This document shows, piece by piece, positions 12,054 to 19,312 of a DNA stretch of 37,781 nt. Under the pieces are notes generated by a model that saw nothing but the letters and a program-made list of their open reading frames with translations, was not told the DNA's origin and made no database searches. The position numbers and the translations under genes are program-made. Position 1 is the first letter of the stretch; every line of letters starts with the position of its first letter. The stretch is taken from assembly GCA_036502295.1 (NCBI GenBank), contig DASXYU010000056.1, forward strand, positions 1 through 37,781, written 5' to 3'. This DNA is from DASXYU01 sp036502295 (GTDB taxonomy: Bacteria > Actinomycetota > Actinomycetes > Mycobacteriales > Jatrophihabitantaceae).

Positions 12054-12117
12054 CCGGCGCTGCCGGGGCGCTCGGACCACCGTGCTCATCGGAGCGCTAC
12101 CTGGGCCCGGAAAGCGA

Positions 12118-12215
12118 TCGACCGGACGAATTCACCACGTGACCCCCCGGCACACGACACGGTGCCGGTAATCGCCGTGCGACGACCCGACACCGGGGTG
12201 AATCCGTCCGGTCGA
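12118..12215. repeat. 98 bp element with 19 bp inverted ends, in the divergent rimO/regulator region
   Basis: TCGACCGGACGAATTCACC (12118-12136) is the reverse complement of 12197-12215 with one mismatch. A second perfect hairpin CCGGCAC-N8-GTGCCGG lies inside (12147-12153 and 12162-12168). The element is the largest structure in the 325 bp gene-free stretch 12042-12366. It could fold as an RNA, be a small palindromic mobile remnant, or hold regulator sites. No convincing gene is seen here; open frames across it lack start signals. Confidence 0.6.
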
Positions 12216-12270
12216 AGCTCTCCCCCGCCGAACAACGAGCAAAGTATGAAGGCCACAGGGAGCACGTGTC

Positions 12271-12305
12271 ATGTCCGCGACGGACATTGGCCTAAAGAGG
12301 CCAAT
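12271..12305. promoter_or_regulatory. Two adjacent perfect palindromes upstream of the TrmB/LuxR-like regulator
   Basis: ATGTCCG-CGA-CGGACAT (12271-12287) is followed, sharing two bases, by ATTGGCC-N6-GGCCAAT (12286-12305). Both are exact inverted repeats. They end 61 bp before the ATG of the regulator gene. TACGCT (12305-12310) and TAGGTT (12312-12317) are candidate -10 hexamers just downstream. Most likely operators for the adjacent regulator or another dimeric protein. Confidence 0.6.
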
Positions 12306-12366
12306 ACGCTCTAGGTTTAGCAGAAATCGCCGCAGATCCGGACCGTGACCGCATTGGGAGAATGCC

Positions 12367-13326
12367 ATGGAGGACGCGCTGTCGCTCGGAGTTCTCGCCG
12401 CTGGTCTACGCACGCGAGCCGCCACCATCCCGGCGCTGGCTGATGCCGCGCAGCGTGACGAAGATGCCGTCACCGCCGCCGTCGCCCAGCTCGCGCGCCT
12501 CGGCTTCCTCCGCGTCGAGGACGGCGTCATCTCCTACGAAGCACCCGAACGCGCACTGAGTAGATCAGCGCACGGGCAGCTCAATGAACTGCAATCGCTG
12601 GTCAAGGGCGGCCTCGACAACCTCGAGACCTTGTTCAGCTGGCTGCCGACCCTCGTCCGCCAGTGGGAGGACAACGGGCCGGACTCGCAACACAACCTAC
12701 GTACCGACGTCTATCACGGTCGCGACGCGGTGAAGAACGTCTGGCCCGTCGACCCCCGCGTCCAGGCGAGCACTATCGATCTCGTCCTGCCCGATGCCTC
12801 GCGCTTGCTCAGCATCGACCGCGTGCAGGAGGCGGCGTGGCACTCGGCGCTGCAACGCAGCGCCACCCGCGTCCGCCTGATCAGTGCTGCGGCTGACGTC
12901 GCCAACCCGGTCGCCGCGAAGCGGATCAACAGCGCACTCGCCGCCGGCATCGAGGCACGGATGCTGCCGGATTCGCCGAGCTGGTTCTGGGTGATGGGAG
13001 AAGAGAGCGCGGCTCTGCCACTCTCCTGGGGCGAATCGCAGCCGTCCTCGGTCATCGTGGTGCACAGCGCGACTGTGGCCTCCGTGATGCGTTGGGTCTT
13101 TGAGCAGCTCTGGGCACGTGCGGTGCCGCTGAATCGCCAAGCGGCGGAGCACGACTGGGATTCGTTGTTGAGGCTGCTGCACAACGGGGCAACGGTCGAC
13201 TCAGCCTCGCGGGCGCTCGGCATCTCACCGCGCACAGGACGGCGCCGCCTCGCCGAGGCGATGGGTCACCACGGTGTCGACAACCTCTTCGCGCTCGGCG
13301 CGGCCTGGGCGGCGCAACAACGGTGA
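12367..13326 (+). CDS. TrmB-like/LuxR-type HTH transcriptional regulator
   Basis: 319 residues with an HTH at each end. Residues 5-60 form a winged helix of the TrmB/ArsR type (TIPALADAAQRDEDAVTAAV, then a wing ending GFLRVEDGVISYE). The middle (about 110-245) resembles the phospholipase-D-like sensor fold of TrmB-type actinobacterial regulators but has no HxKxxxxD catalytic motif, so it is probably a ligand or interaction domain. The C-terminus (about 258-316) is a LuxR-like HTH: LLRLLHNGATVDSASRALG, then a recognition helix GISPRTGRRRLAEAMGH. Such proteins are common in actinobacteria but their signals are mostly unknown. Start supported by GGGAGAATGCC before ATG. Likely autoregulated through 12271-12305. 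Confidence 0.72.
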   Translation: MEDALSLGVLAAGLRTRAATIPALADAAQRDEDAVTAAVAQLARLGFLRVEDGVISYEAPERALSRSAHGQLNELQSLVKGGLDNLETLFSWLPTLVRQWEDNGPDSQHNLRTDVYHGRDAVKNVWPVDPRVQASTIDLVLPDASRLLSIDRVQEAAWHSALQRSATRVRLISAAADVANPVAAKRINSALAAGIEARMLPDSPSWFWVMGEESAALPLSWGESQPSSVIVVHSATVASVMRWVFEQLWARAVPLNRQAAEHDWDSLLRLLHNGATVDSASRALGISPRTGRRRLAEAMGHHGVDNLFALGAAWAAQQR

Positions 13327-13415
13327 GGACGCTGCGATGACGTGCAGCAGATCGAGACGCTCACCGCGTTGACCTATACGTGCAGGTTCTGCCGGAGCTC
13401 GGGAGGGGCGAGGTG

Positions 13416-13904
13416 ATGGGCGCCATCACGCTGGAGCGGTTCGCCGCCGAGCAGTCCCTCGGGCTGACTCGGTTCGGGTTCCTGCTCTGCGGTGACCGCC
13501 AGCGCGCCGAGGACCTCGTGCAGGACGCCTTCCTCTCCCTCTACCGGCGGTTCGGGAACACCATTTCGGTCGATAACCCACTCGCCTACGCGCGCAAGGT
13601 CGTCACCAACGGCTACATCTCCGCGGCCCGCAAACGTGCCGCCTCCGAGGTCGTCACCGACGCCGTGCCCGAAGAACAAGTCGACGATGCGGTAAACGAA
13701 CTCTGGGAAGGGCTGAGCGCCCTGTCATCGAGGCAGCGCAGCGTCCTCGTCCTTCGCTACTGGCTGGATCAGAGCGACGAGCAGACAGCCGCGTTGCTCG
13801 GCTGCCGACCGGGCACGGTTCGCAGTCCCGCCTCACGCGCTATCGCGACGCTACGTAGAACGACGCTACGTAGAACCCAGGGCAACACCGAGGGGGTGTC
13901 ATGA
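13416..13904 (+). CDS. ECF sigma factor, SigE-like (sigma-70 family)
   Basis: 162 residues with only regions 2 and 4, as in ECF sigma factors. Region 2: RFGFLLCGDRQRAEDLVQDAF and YARKVVTNGYISAARKR. Region 4: LSSRQRSVLVLRYWLDQS, then the HTH TAALLGCRPGTVRSPASRAIATLR. The TVRSPASRA stretch differs from the usual TVKSRLSRA by a Pro in the recognition helix. ATG 13416 is preferred over a GTG at 13380 because GGGAGGGGCGAGGTG precedes it. The C-terminal tail contains a 15 bp tandem duplication (13846-13875) encoding a doubled RTTLR. Overlaps the next gene by ATGA, which suggests the partner regulates it. Its target promoter is not evident. Confidence 0.88.
   Translation: MGAITLERFAAEQSLGLTRFGFLLCGDRQRAEDLVQDAFLSLYRRFGNTISVDNPLAYARKVVTNGYISAARKRAASEVVTDAVPEEQVDDAVNELWEGLSALSSRQRSVLVLRYWLDQSDEQTAALLGCRPGTVRSPASRAIATLRRTTLRRTQGNTEGVS
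13846..13875. repeat. 15 bp tandem duplication in the sigma-factor 3' end
   Basis: CGACGCTACGTAGAA occurs twice in a row, in frame, adding five residues after the region 4 HTH. Each copy includes the palindrome TACGTA. It looks like a recent slippage event and is a possible site of length variation between strains. Confidence 0.9.
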
Positions 13905-15046
13905 CCGAGGACGAGATCGAGCAGGCATTGCGCGAGACCTTCGCGGCGAAGGCAGCGACCATCACCCGCGGCCCAGTCCTGCCTGCTGAGAACGACACTC
14001 CGCACAGCAGCACGCACTGGCGCTGGCTCGCGCCTCTCCTTGCCGCAGCCGCGATCGTCACCCTGGTCGTTGGTCTCGCCGTGGGGTTCAACCGGAATGG
14101 GCACTCCGCTCCCGCGACACCCCCGTCCACACCGTCGTCCACCTCCACCAGCGATCCGATTCCCGCCGGCATGAAGGCAGTCGACGCACTCGGCGTTGAG
14201 ATTTATGTGCCGAGTGACGCGCAGCTTGACCCTTATTGCTCCATCGGCGGCACGGTCGTGTACCGCCCGGTTCCCCCGCCTATGCCGGCACCCAGCTGCC
14301 CCACGTCGAACGCGGCATCAGTAGCGGTCTCGATACAACCGCCCACGGAGTCCGCGTCCGCTGGAGGCGCTGGCCCGGCTTCGCCGGGTAGCGAACCCAC
14401 CTGTGTCAGTCACGTCGTGCTCAGCGCGGAGCGGGAGTGTGTGTTTGAGAAGCATGATGCCTCCACCGGACTCACCACGTACGAGGTCGGCTCCGGCGCG
14501 GACAACGTGTACCTCACGGCTAGCGCCAACAGCTCCGCTGGCGCGCAACGAGCGCTTCAGATCATCGAATCTACGCACGAGGTGTCGGTCGACCGCTACG
14601 GCTGCTCGGCTACCGATCCGTCGCCGTCCATCCTTACCACGCAGACGATCACACCCCTGAATCCCGATCAGGTCGAAAGCCTGGACGTGTGCTGGTACAG
14701 GAGCAATCGCCTCGTTGCCTCCGGTGAGGCACAGGGCGCCAAGGCACAGAGTGTCGCGCACGCGGTGAACGCGTTGCCGCCGAAATGGCCAGCACTGCAA
14801 CCAGATGCGACGCTGCCGACCTGCGATCAGGTCGCCACGACCGATGGCGTTCTGCTCACGTTCCATCCCACCAATGGCAACACGGTCACAGGTCCCGCGC
14901 AGTTGGCAGCATGCGACGGCCAACGCACCGAAGCCGTCGGTGGCACGGGTCGGCTCATGGAGCCGTCGCTCGCGCCGATCCTGCGTGAGGCAACCGGAAT
15001 CCCCTTCCAGGACGCATACGACTCGCGGTGGCCACAAGACGGTTGA
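13901..15046 (+). CDS. Single-pass membrane protein, putative anti-sigma partner of the ECF sigma factor
   Basis: 381 residues: a charged cytoplasmic N-terminus of about 47 residues (TEDEIEQALRETFAAKAATI), one transmembrane helix at about 48-64 (LAPLLAAAAIVTLVVGLAVGF), a Pro/Ser/Thr-rich linker, then a large extracytoplasmic part with eight or more Cys residues that could form disulfides. The layout and the 4 bp overlap with the sigma gene are those of anti-sigma or sigma-linked sensor proteins, but no ZAS zinc motif (HxxxCxxC) is present, so the role is inferred from position. The 3' part has no recognised domain. A palindrome CCCGGC-TTC-GCCGGG (14374-14388) encodes GPASPG in the linker region. 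Confidence 0.6.
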   Translation: MTEDEIEQALRETFAAKAATITRGPVLPAENDTPHSSTHWRWLAPLLAAAAIVTLVVGLAVGFNRNGHSAPATPPSTPSSTSTSDPIPAGMKAVDALGVEIYVPSDAQLDPYCSIGGTVVYRPVPPPMPAPSCPTSNAASVAVSIQPPTESASAGGAGPASPGSEPTCVSHVVLSAERECVFEKHDASTGLTTYEVGSGADNVYLTASANSSAGAQRALQIIESTHEVSVDRYGCSATDPSPSILTTQTITPLNPDQVESLDVCWYRSNRLVASGEAQGAKAQSVAHAVNALPPKWPALQPDATLPTCDQVATTDGVLLTFHPTNGNTVTGPAQLAACDGQRTEAVGGTGRLMEPSLAPILREATGIPFQDAYDSRWPQDG

Positions 15047-15055
15047 TCGTCGCGA

Positions 15056-15061
15056 TACGGT
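15056..15061 (+). promoter_or_regulatory. Predicted leaderless -10 of argA
   Basis: TACGGT, GCCCAC (6 nt), then GTG. No Shine-Dalgarno. It lies 10 bp after the stop of the upstream gene, so argA can be transcribed independently of the sigma operon. Confidence 0.5.
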
Positions 15062-15067
15062 GCCCAC

Positions 15068-15568
15068 GTGACCGTCCTCGTTCGTCGCGCACGCACCGCC
15101 GACGTCCCTGCCGTGAAGGCGCTGGTTGATGTCTACGCCGGGTCGGGACGCAAGCTGCTCGCCAAAGAACTCGTCACCCTCTACGAGGACGTCACCGACT
15201 TCGTCGTCGCAGAGCAGGACGAGGCGGTTATCGGCTGCGGGGCGTTGCACGTCCTCTGGGCGGACCTCGGCGAAATCCGCACACTAGCGGCGCACCCCGA
15301 CCATCACGGCAAGCACGTCGGCGGCGCCATGCTCGAGCTACTGCTGACGCACGCGCGCGACCTCGGACTGGACAGGGTCTTTGCGCTGACCTTCCAGACC
15401 GACTTCTTCACAGCGCATGGCTTCGCGGAGATCGAGGGCGCTCCGGTCGACCCCGACACGTACTCCGCGATGCGCCAGTCCTACGACCCGGGCATCGCCG
15501 AGTTCCTCGACCTCGCCTACGCCAAGCCCAACACCCTCGGCAACACCAGAATGCTGCGCGTCCTGTAG
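15068..15568 (+). CDS. argA: Amino-acid N-acetyltransferase (N-acetylglutamate synthase)
   Basis: 166-residue GNAT enzyme that makes N-acetyl-glutamate from acetyl-CoA and glutamate or glutamine, first step of arginine synthesis. Visible: RRARTADVPAVKALVDVYA at the N-terminus, FVVAEQDEAVIGCGALHVLW for strands 2-3, the acetyl-CoA loop LAAHPDHHGKHVGGAML, and LTFQTDFFTAHGFAEIEG, which is typical of the short ArgA type. Its position next to ftsK, convergent to it, equals Rv2747 (argA)-Rv2748c (ftsK) in M. tuberculosis. Unlike the E. coli enzyme it has no amino-acid-kinase domain. Starts with GTG, leaderless pattern. Confidence 0.88.
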   Translation: MTVLVRRARTADVPAVKALVDVYAGSGRKLLAKELVTLYEDVTDFVVAEQDEAVIGCGALHVLWADLGEIRTLAAHPDHHGKHVGGAMLELLLTHARDLGLDRVFALTFQTDFFTAHGFAEIEGAPVDPDTYSAMRQSYDPGIAEFLDLAYAKPNTLGNTRMLRVL

Positions 15569-15609
15569 CGCAAACCGCGAGCGGAGGATTACGCAAAGCA
15601 ACCAGCTCT

Positions 15610-15695
15610 GCGCCCGCCCGAAGGGCGCGTCGACCGAAGGTTGACTTTGGCGCGTCGCATCACGCGCGCAGCGCGTGCGTCGACCAAAGGTCGAC
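15610..15695. repeat. Cluster of four palindromes between convergent argA and ftsK
   Basis: In 86 bp: GCGCCC-N7-GGGCGC (15610-15628), GTCGACCGAAGGTTGAC (15629-15645, one mismatch), ACGCGC-GCA-GCGCGT (15662-15676) and GTCGACC-AAA-GGTCGAC (15679-15695, perfect). The second and fourth are near-identical copies. It lies in the 137 bp gap between the two stop codons and probably acts as a two-way transcription barrier, although no T-run follows. The remaining bases of the gap show nothing else. Confidence 0.7.
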
Positions 15696-15705
15696 AGCGG
15701 CTCAA

Positions 15706-18288
15706 TTAGAACGGGGCGTCGCCGTCCATCTCGGGGATTGGGCCGTCGTCGTCCTCATCGGCAACGAGGTCGTTCGCCGAACCGCCGTTGCGCAGCGCGT
15801 ACATCAGCCCGGCGAGCTCGTCGGCCTGCACCAGCACCTCGCGCGCCTTCGAACCCTCCGACGGGCCGACGATGCCGCGCGACTCCATCAGGTCCATCAG
15901 CCGTCCGGCTTTCGCGAAGCCGACCCGCAGCTTGCGCTGCAGCATCGACGTCGAGCCGAACTGCGTCGAGACGACCAGCTCCGCCGCCTGCAGGAAGAGG
16001 TCGAGGTCGTCACCGACCTCCTCCTCCATGTCCTTCTTCGGCGAGGACGGAGCCACGACCGTCACGTCCTCGCGGTATACCGGCTGCAGCTGGGTCTTGC
16101 AGTGCTCGACGATGGCGTGGATCTCGCCGTCGGTGACGTAGGCGCCCTGCATGCGTGCAGGCTTGCTCGCTCCCATCGGCAGGAAGAGCGCGTCGCCCTT
16201 GCCGAGCAGGCGCTCGGCTCCGGGCTGGTCGAGGATGACACGGGAGTCGGTGACCGAGGAGGTCTTGAAGCCGAGGCGAGAGGGGATGTTCGCCTTGATG
16301 AGGCCGGTGACGACGTCCACCGAGGGGCGCTGCGTCGCGATGACGAGGTGGATGCCGGCGGCCCGCGCCAGCTGCGTGATGCGCACGATCGAGTCCTCGA
16401 CGTCGCGCGGGGCGACCATCATCAGGTCGGCGAGCTCGTCCACGATCACCAGCAGGTACGGGTACGGCGTGTAGACGCGCTCCGAACCCGGCGGTGCGGT
16501 CAGCTCGCCGCTGCGCACCTTCTTGTTGAAGTCGTCGATGTGCCGGACGCCGGAATGCTCCATGTCCTCGTAGCGCATGTCCATCTCGCGCACGACCCAG
16601 CCGAGGGCGTCTGCGGCCTTCTTCGCGTTCGTGATCACCGGGGTCACCAGGTGCGGGATGCCCTGGTAGGCGGCGAACTCCACCCGCTTCGGGTCGATGA
16701 GCACCATCCGCACCTGATCCGGCGTGGCACGGGTGAGGACGGAGAGGATGAGCGTGTTGATGCAGCTCGACTTGCCCGCGCCGGTGGCGCCGGCGACGAG
16801 CAGGTGCGGCATCTTCGCCAGATTCGCGACGATGAAGCCACCCTCGACGTCCTTGCCGAGGGCGACGAGCATCGGGTGGTGATCACGTTGCGCGACAGGC
16901 GAGCGCAGCACGTCGCCGAGCATCACGACCTCGGGATCGGCATTCGGGATCTCGACTCCGACCGCACGCTTGCCCGGGATCGGCGAGAGGATCCGCACGT
17001 CGGCGCTCTTCACCGCGTAGGCGATGTTGCGGGTCAGGTTGGTGATGCGCTCGACCTTCACGCCCGGTCCGAGCTCGACCTCGTAGCGCGTCACCGCAGG
17101 CCCGCGGCTGAAGCCGGTGACCTTGGCGTCCACGTCGAACTCGCTGAAGACCTGCTCGAGTGAGGCGATCACCTCGTCGTTGGCCTTCGTGTGGGCCATG
17201 TGCGGCGCGCCCTCGGAAAGCGCGGCCAGCGACGGCAGCGTGTACAGGCCCGCGCCGTTGTAGAGCTCCATCTGCGTCGGGATGCTCACCGGAGGCAGGT
17301 TGTCGGATGCAGCCTTCGGCTTCGCCACGCCGTCCTTCGGGACTCTGGGCTTGCGGGGCTTCGGTGCCTGTGCCGGATCGGCGAACTCACCGGCAATATC
17401 CACCGGATCGACAAGACCTTCAAGGTTCGCCGTGGGACTCACCGCGTCGGGTACCGGTTGGGTGAAGTGTTCGGCCTTCGGCGCACGCTTGCGCTGATTC
17501 CTGAGCTTGTCGAAGGGAGGAGTCGGAGCTTCGGCAATGGGCGCGTACGCGGCCTCGTCCTCTGTGGCGTTGCCGCCGCGGAGCCAGGTGACGCCCGAGC
17601 GGAGGTAACCGAAGACGGCACTCACCGGCGTAGCGGTGACGACGAGGACGCCGAAGATCCCGACGAGGAAGAGCAGCGGCACTGCCACTGCCGCCGACAG
17701 GCCGCTGGAGAGCGGGCCTCCGATGAGGGCACCGATCACGCCACCCGCGTGCTGACGGTGGTGCAAGGTGCTGGGGTTGTCGGCCCAGATGTGCAGATCG
17801 CCCAGGACGGCGATGGTGAGCGCGAGCGATCCGACGATGATGCGGCCGTGCGTCTCGGGACGCGGCGCCTGCCGGAGCATGTGCACCGCGGCGCCGAGCA
17901 GGACGACCGGCAGGACGAGGACGGCATTGCCGATCAGCGAGCGGGCGGCCGTATCCAGGTCATGACCTACCGGCCCTGCGGCACGGAACCAGCTGCCCAT
18001 GAGCATGACGAGGCCGATGGCGAGGACGCCGAGCGCCGCCCCGTCGCGGCGATGCTCCGGGTCGAGTTCACGAGCGGTGGCGGCTCCCCGGCCCGTGGCG
18101 CGGGCGATGCCGCCGACGGCTGAGGCCAGCGTGCGCCAGAGCAGGGCGATGCCGCGGCCGATGAGCGCGAACGGCTTCTTCCACGCGCCGCCGCTCTTCT
18201 TCTGCGCGCGCTTGTTCGTCTGCTTGTTGGGGCGGCGCTTCGGAGCAGGACGGTTCGCAGGGCGCGGTCGAGTTCCGGTGGTGGCCAC
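15706..18288 (-). CDS. ftsK: DNA translocase FtsK
   Basis: Septum-located DNA pump that clears and segregates chromosomes at division and activates XerCD at dif. 860 residues: a basic N-terminus, about four transmembrane helices (within residues 85-220), a Pro/Lys-rich linker (about 230-345), the FtsK alpha/beta motor with Walker A GATGAGKS near residue 500-507 and Walker B LLVIVDELADLM, and the C-terminal winged-helix gamma domain (ELVVSTQFGSTSMLQRKLR) that reads KOPS. The linker carries a repeat-derived FDKLRN peptide (17500-17517). Start: GTG 18288, with TAGGGT 6 nt upstream and no ribosome site; an adjacent TTG (18291) is less likely. Convergent with argA. Confidence 0.96.
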   Translation of the reverse strand: MATTGTRPRPANRPAPKRRPNKQTNKRAQKKSGGAWKKPFALIGRGIALLWRTLASAVGGIARATGRGAATARELDPEHRRDGAALGVLAIGLVMLMGSWFRAAGPVGHDLDTAARSLIGNAVLVLPVVLLGAAVHMLRQAPRPETHGRIIVGSLALTIAVLGDLHIWADNPSTLHHRQHAGGVIGALIGGPLSSGLSAAVAVPLLFLVGIFGVLVVTATPVSAVFGYLRSGVTWLRGGNATEDEAAYAPIAEAPTPPFDKLRNQRKRAPKAEHFTQPVPDAVSPTANLEGLVDPVDIAGEFADPAQAPKPRKPRVPKDGVAKPKAASDNLPPVSIPTQMELYNGAGLYTLPSLAALSEGAPHMAHTKANDEVIASLEQVFSEFDVDAKVTGFSRGPAVTRYEVELGPGVKVERITNLTRNIAYAVKSADVRILSPIPGKRAVGVEIPNADPEVVMLGDVLRSPVAQRDHHPMLVALGKDVEGGFIVANLAKMPHLLVAGATGAGKSSCINTLILSVLTRATPDQVRMVLIDPKRVEFAAYQGIPHLVTPVITNAKKAADALGWVVREMDMRYEDMEHSGVRHIDDFNKKVRSGELTAPPGSERVYTPYPYLLVIVDELADLMMVAPRDVEDSIVRITQLARAAGIHLVIATQRPSVDVVTGLIKANIPSRLGFKTSSVTDSRVILDQPGAERLLGKGDALFLPMGASKPARMQGAYVTDGEIHAIVEHCKTQLQPVYREDVTVVAPSSPKKDMEEEVGDDLDLFLQAAELVVSTQFGSTSMLQRKLRVGFAKAGRLMDLMESRGIVGPSEGSKAREVLVQADELAGLMYALRNGGSANDLVADEDDDGPIPEMDGDAPF
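17500..17517. repeat. REP-like core CCTGAGCTTGTCGAAGGG in ftsK
   Basis: This 18 bp sequence has the form of a widespread REP-like core seen in many high-GC genomes. Here it is inside the linker-coding part of ftsK, translated as PFDKLRN. The same ends, CCTGAGCT and TCGAAGG, flank the longer copy in ribF. Confidence 0.65.
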
Positions 18289-18294
18289 CAACTG

Positions 18295-18300
18295 ACCCTA
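18295..18300 (-). promoter_or_regulatory. Predicted leaderless -10 of ftsK
   Basis: TAGGGT, CAGTTG (6 nt), then GTG 18288. The spacing argues for GTG rather than the neighbouring TTG as start. Confidence 0.5.
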
Positions 18301-18351
18301 ATCTCCCGCTTGAGTGTTACTGAAGTGACACGCGGGATTGAACATCTCGTC

Positions 18352-18406
18352 CTTGTGTTCCGCAGGGCCGTAATCTCGTGCGATTTACGTCCCTGCGGCA
18401 CACAAG
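18352..18406 (-). terminator. Long hairpin downstream of dapA (terminator or palindromic element)
   Basis: 18352-18373 pairs with 18385-18406: 20 of 22 positions complementary, 11 nt loop. Weaker pairing extends outward to about 18341 and 18417, reaching the dapA stop (TAA 18416-18418). It lies between dapA and the ftsK promoter on the same strand, so it probably ends dapA transcripts. No U-run follows, so factor-independent termination is not assured. Confidence 0.55.
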
Positions 18407-18415
18407 GTGGGGACG

Positions 18416-19309
18416 TTAGAGGCCGGCGGCGGTCAAATCCTGGCGCAGGTGGCTTAGCTCGTGCTCGGTGGCGTCCACGAGCGGCAGGCGGACCGGTCCG
18501 ACGTCCAGCCCGCGGTCGCGCAGCCCGGCCTTCACCAGGATCGTCCCCTGGGTGCGGAAGACGCCGGTGTAGATCGGCAGCAGCTGGCGGTACAGGCGCA
18601 GCGCTTCGCCGTGATCGCCGCGCTCCCACGCCTCGATAAGGGCCAACGTCGGCCCCCCGCTGAAATGTGTCGAGGTGCCGACAACACCCACGGCGCCGAC
18701 CGCGAGCAGCGGCAGCAGCATCGCGTCGTCGCCGGCGTAGTAGGCGAGATCGGTCTCGGCGAGGACCCGCGCCGACTCGATCGGCAGGCCCTTGGCGTCC
18801 TTCACCGCGACGATCCGCTCGTGCTTGGCGAGTTCGATGAGTGTCGGCGTCTCGATCGGGATGCCGGCACGCCCCGGAATGTCATAAACGATGATCGGCA
18901 GGTCGGTGGAGTCGGCGATCGTCCTGAAGTGGGCGAGGACGCCGGCCTGTGGCGGCTTGTTGTAGTACGGCGTGACGATGAGCAGCCCGTCGGCGCCGGC
19001 CTTCGCGGCCTGGTCGGAGAGCTGCACCGTGTGGATCGTGTCGTTGTTGCCGGCGCCGGCGATCACCAGCGCGCGACCCCCGATCGCGTCCTTCACGGCA
19101 CGGACCAGCTCGGCCTTCTCGGCATCGGTGGTGGTGGGCGATTCGCCGGTGGTGCCGTTGATGACCAGCGCGTCGTTGCCCTGCTCCTCGACGAGGTAGT
19201 TCGCCAGCTCCTGCGCCTTGTCCAGATCCAGCGCCCCCGCGACGTCGAAGGGGGTCACCATCGCGGTGAGGAGACGTCCGAAAGGACGGGCGGGATCAGC
19301 TGCTGTCAT
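18416..19309 (-). CDS. dapA: 4-hydroxy-tetrahydrodipicolinate synthase
   Basis: Condenses pyruvate with aspartate semialdehyde, first step of the diaminopimelate/lysine branch. 297 residues with a TIM-barrel pattern. Schiff-base Lys170 (ERIVAVKDAKG), the GTTGE motif with Thr53/Thr54, the YYNKP segment with Tyr115/116, and YDIPGR with Tyr142 and Arg147 are all present. dapB lies elsewhere in the window (27974). The RNase J gene that usually neighbours dapA in mycobacteria is absent. Only 3 bp separate it from the ycaQ-like stop upstream, yet TACTTT lies 6 nt before ATG, so it may have its own leaderless promoter within the end of that gene. Confidence 0.96.
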   Translation of the reverse strand: MTAADPARPFGRLLTAMVTPFDVAGALDLDKAQELANYLVEEQGNDALVINGTTGESPTTTDAEKAELVRAVKDAIGGRALVIAGAGNNDTIHTVQLSDQAAKAGADGLLIVTPYYNKPPQAGVLAHFRTIADSTDLPIIVYDIPGRAGIPIETPTLIELAKHERIVAVKDAKGLPIESARVLAETDLAYYAGDDAMLLPLLAVGAVGVVGTSTHFSGGPTLALIEAWERGDHGEALRLYRQLLPIYTGVFRTQGTILVKAGLRDRGLDVGPVRLPLVDATEHELSHLRQDLTAAGL

Positions 19310-19312
19310 CCC

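Noticed and set aside
12132..12530. 132-residue antisense open frame over the palindrome region
   Set aside because: Low-complexity, no start signal, overlaps the start of the regulator gene on the other strand.
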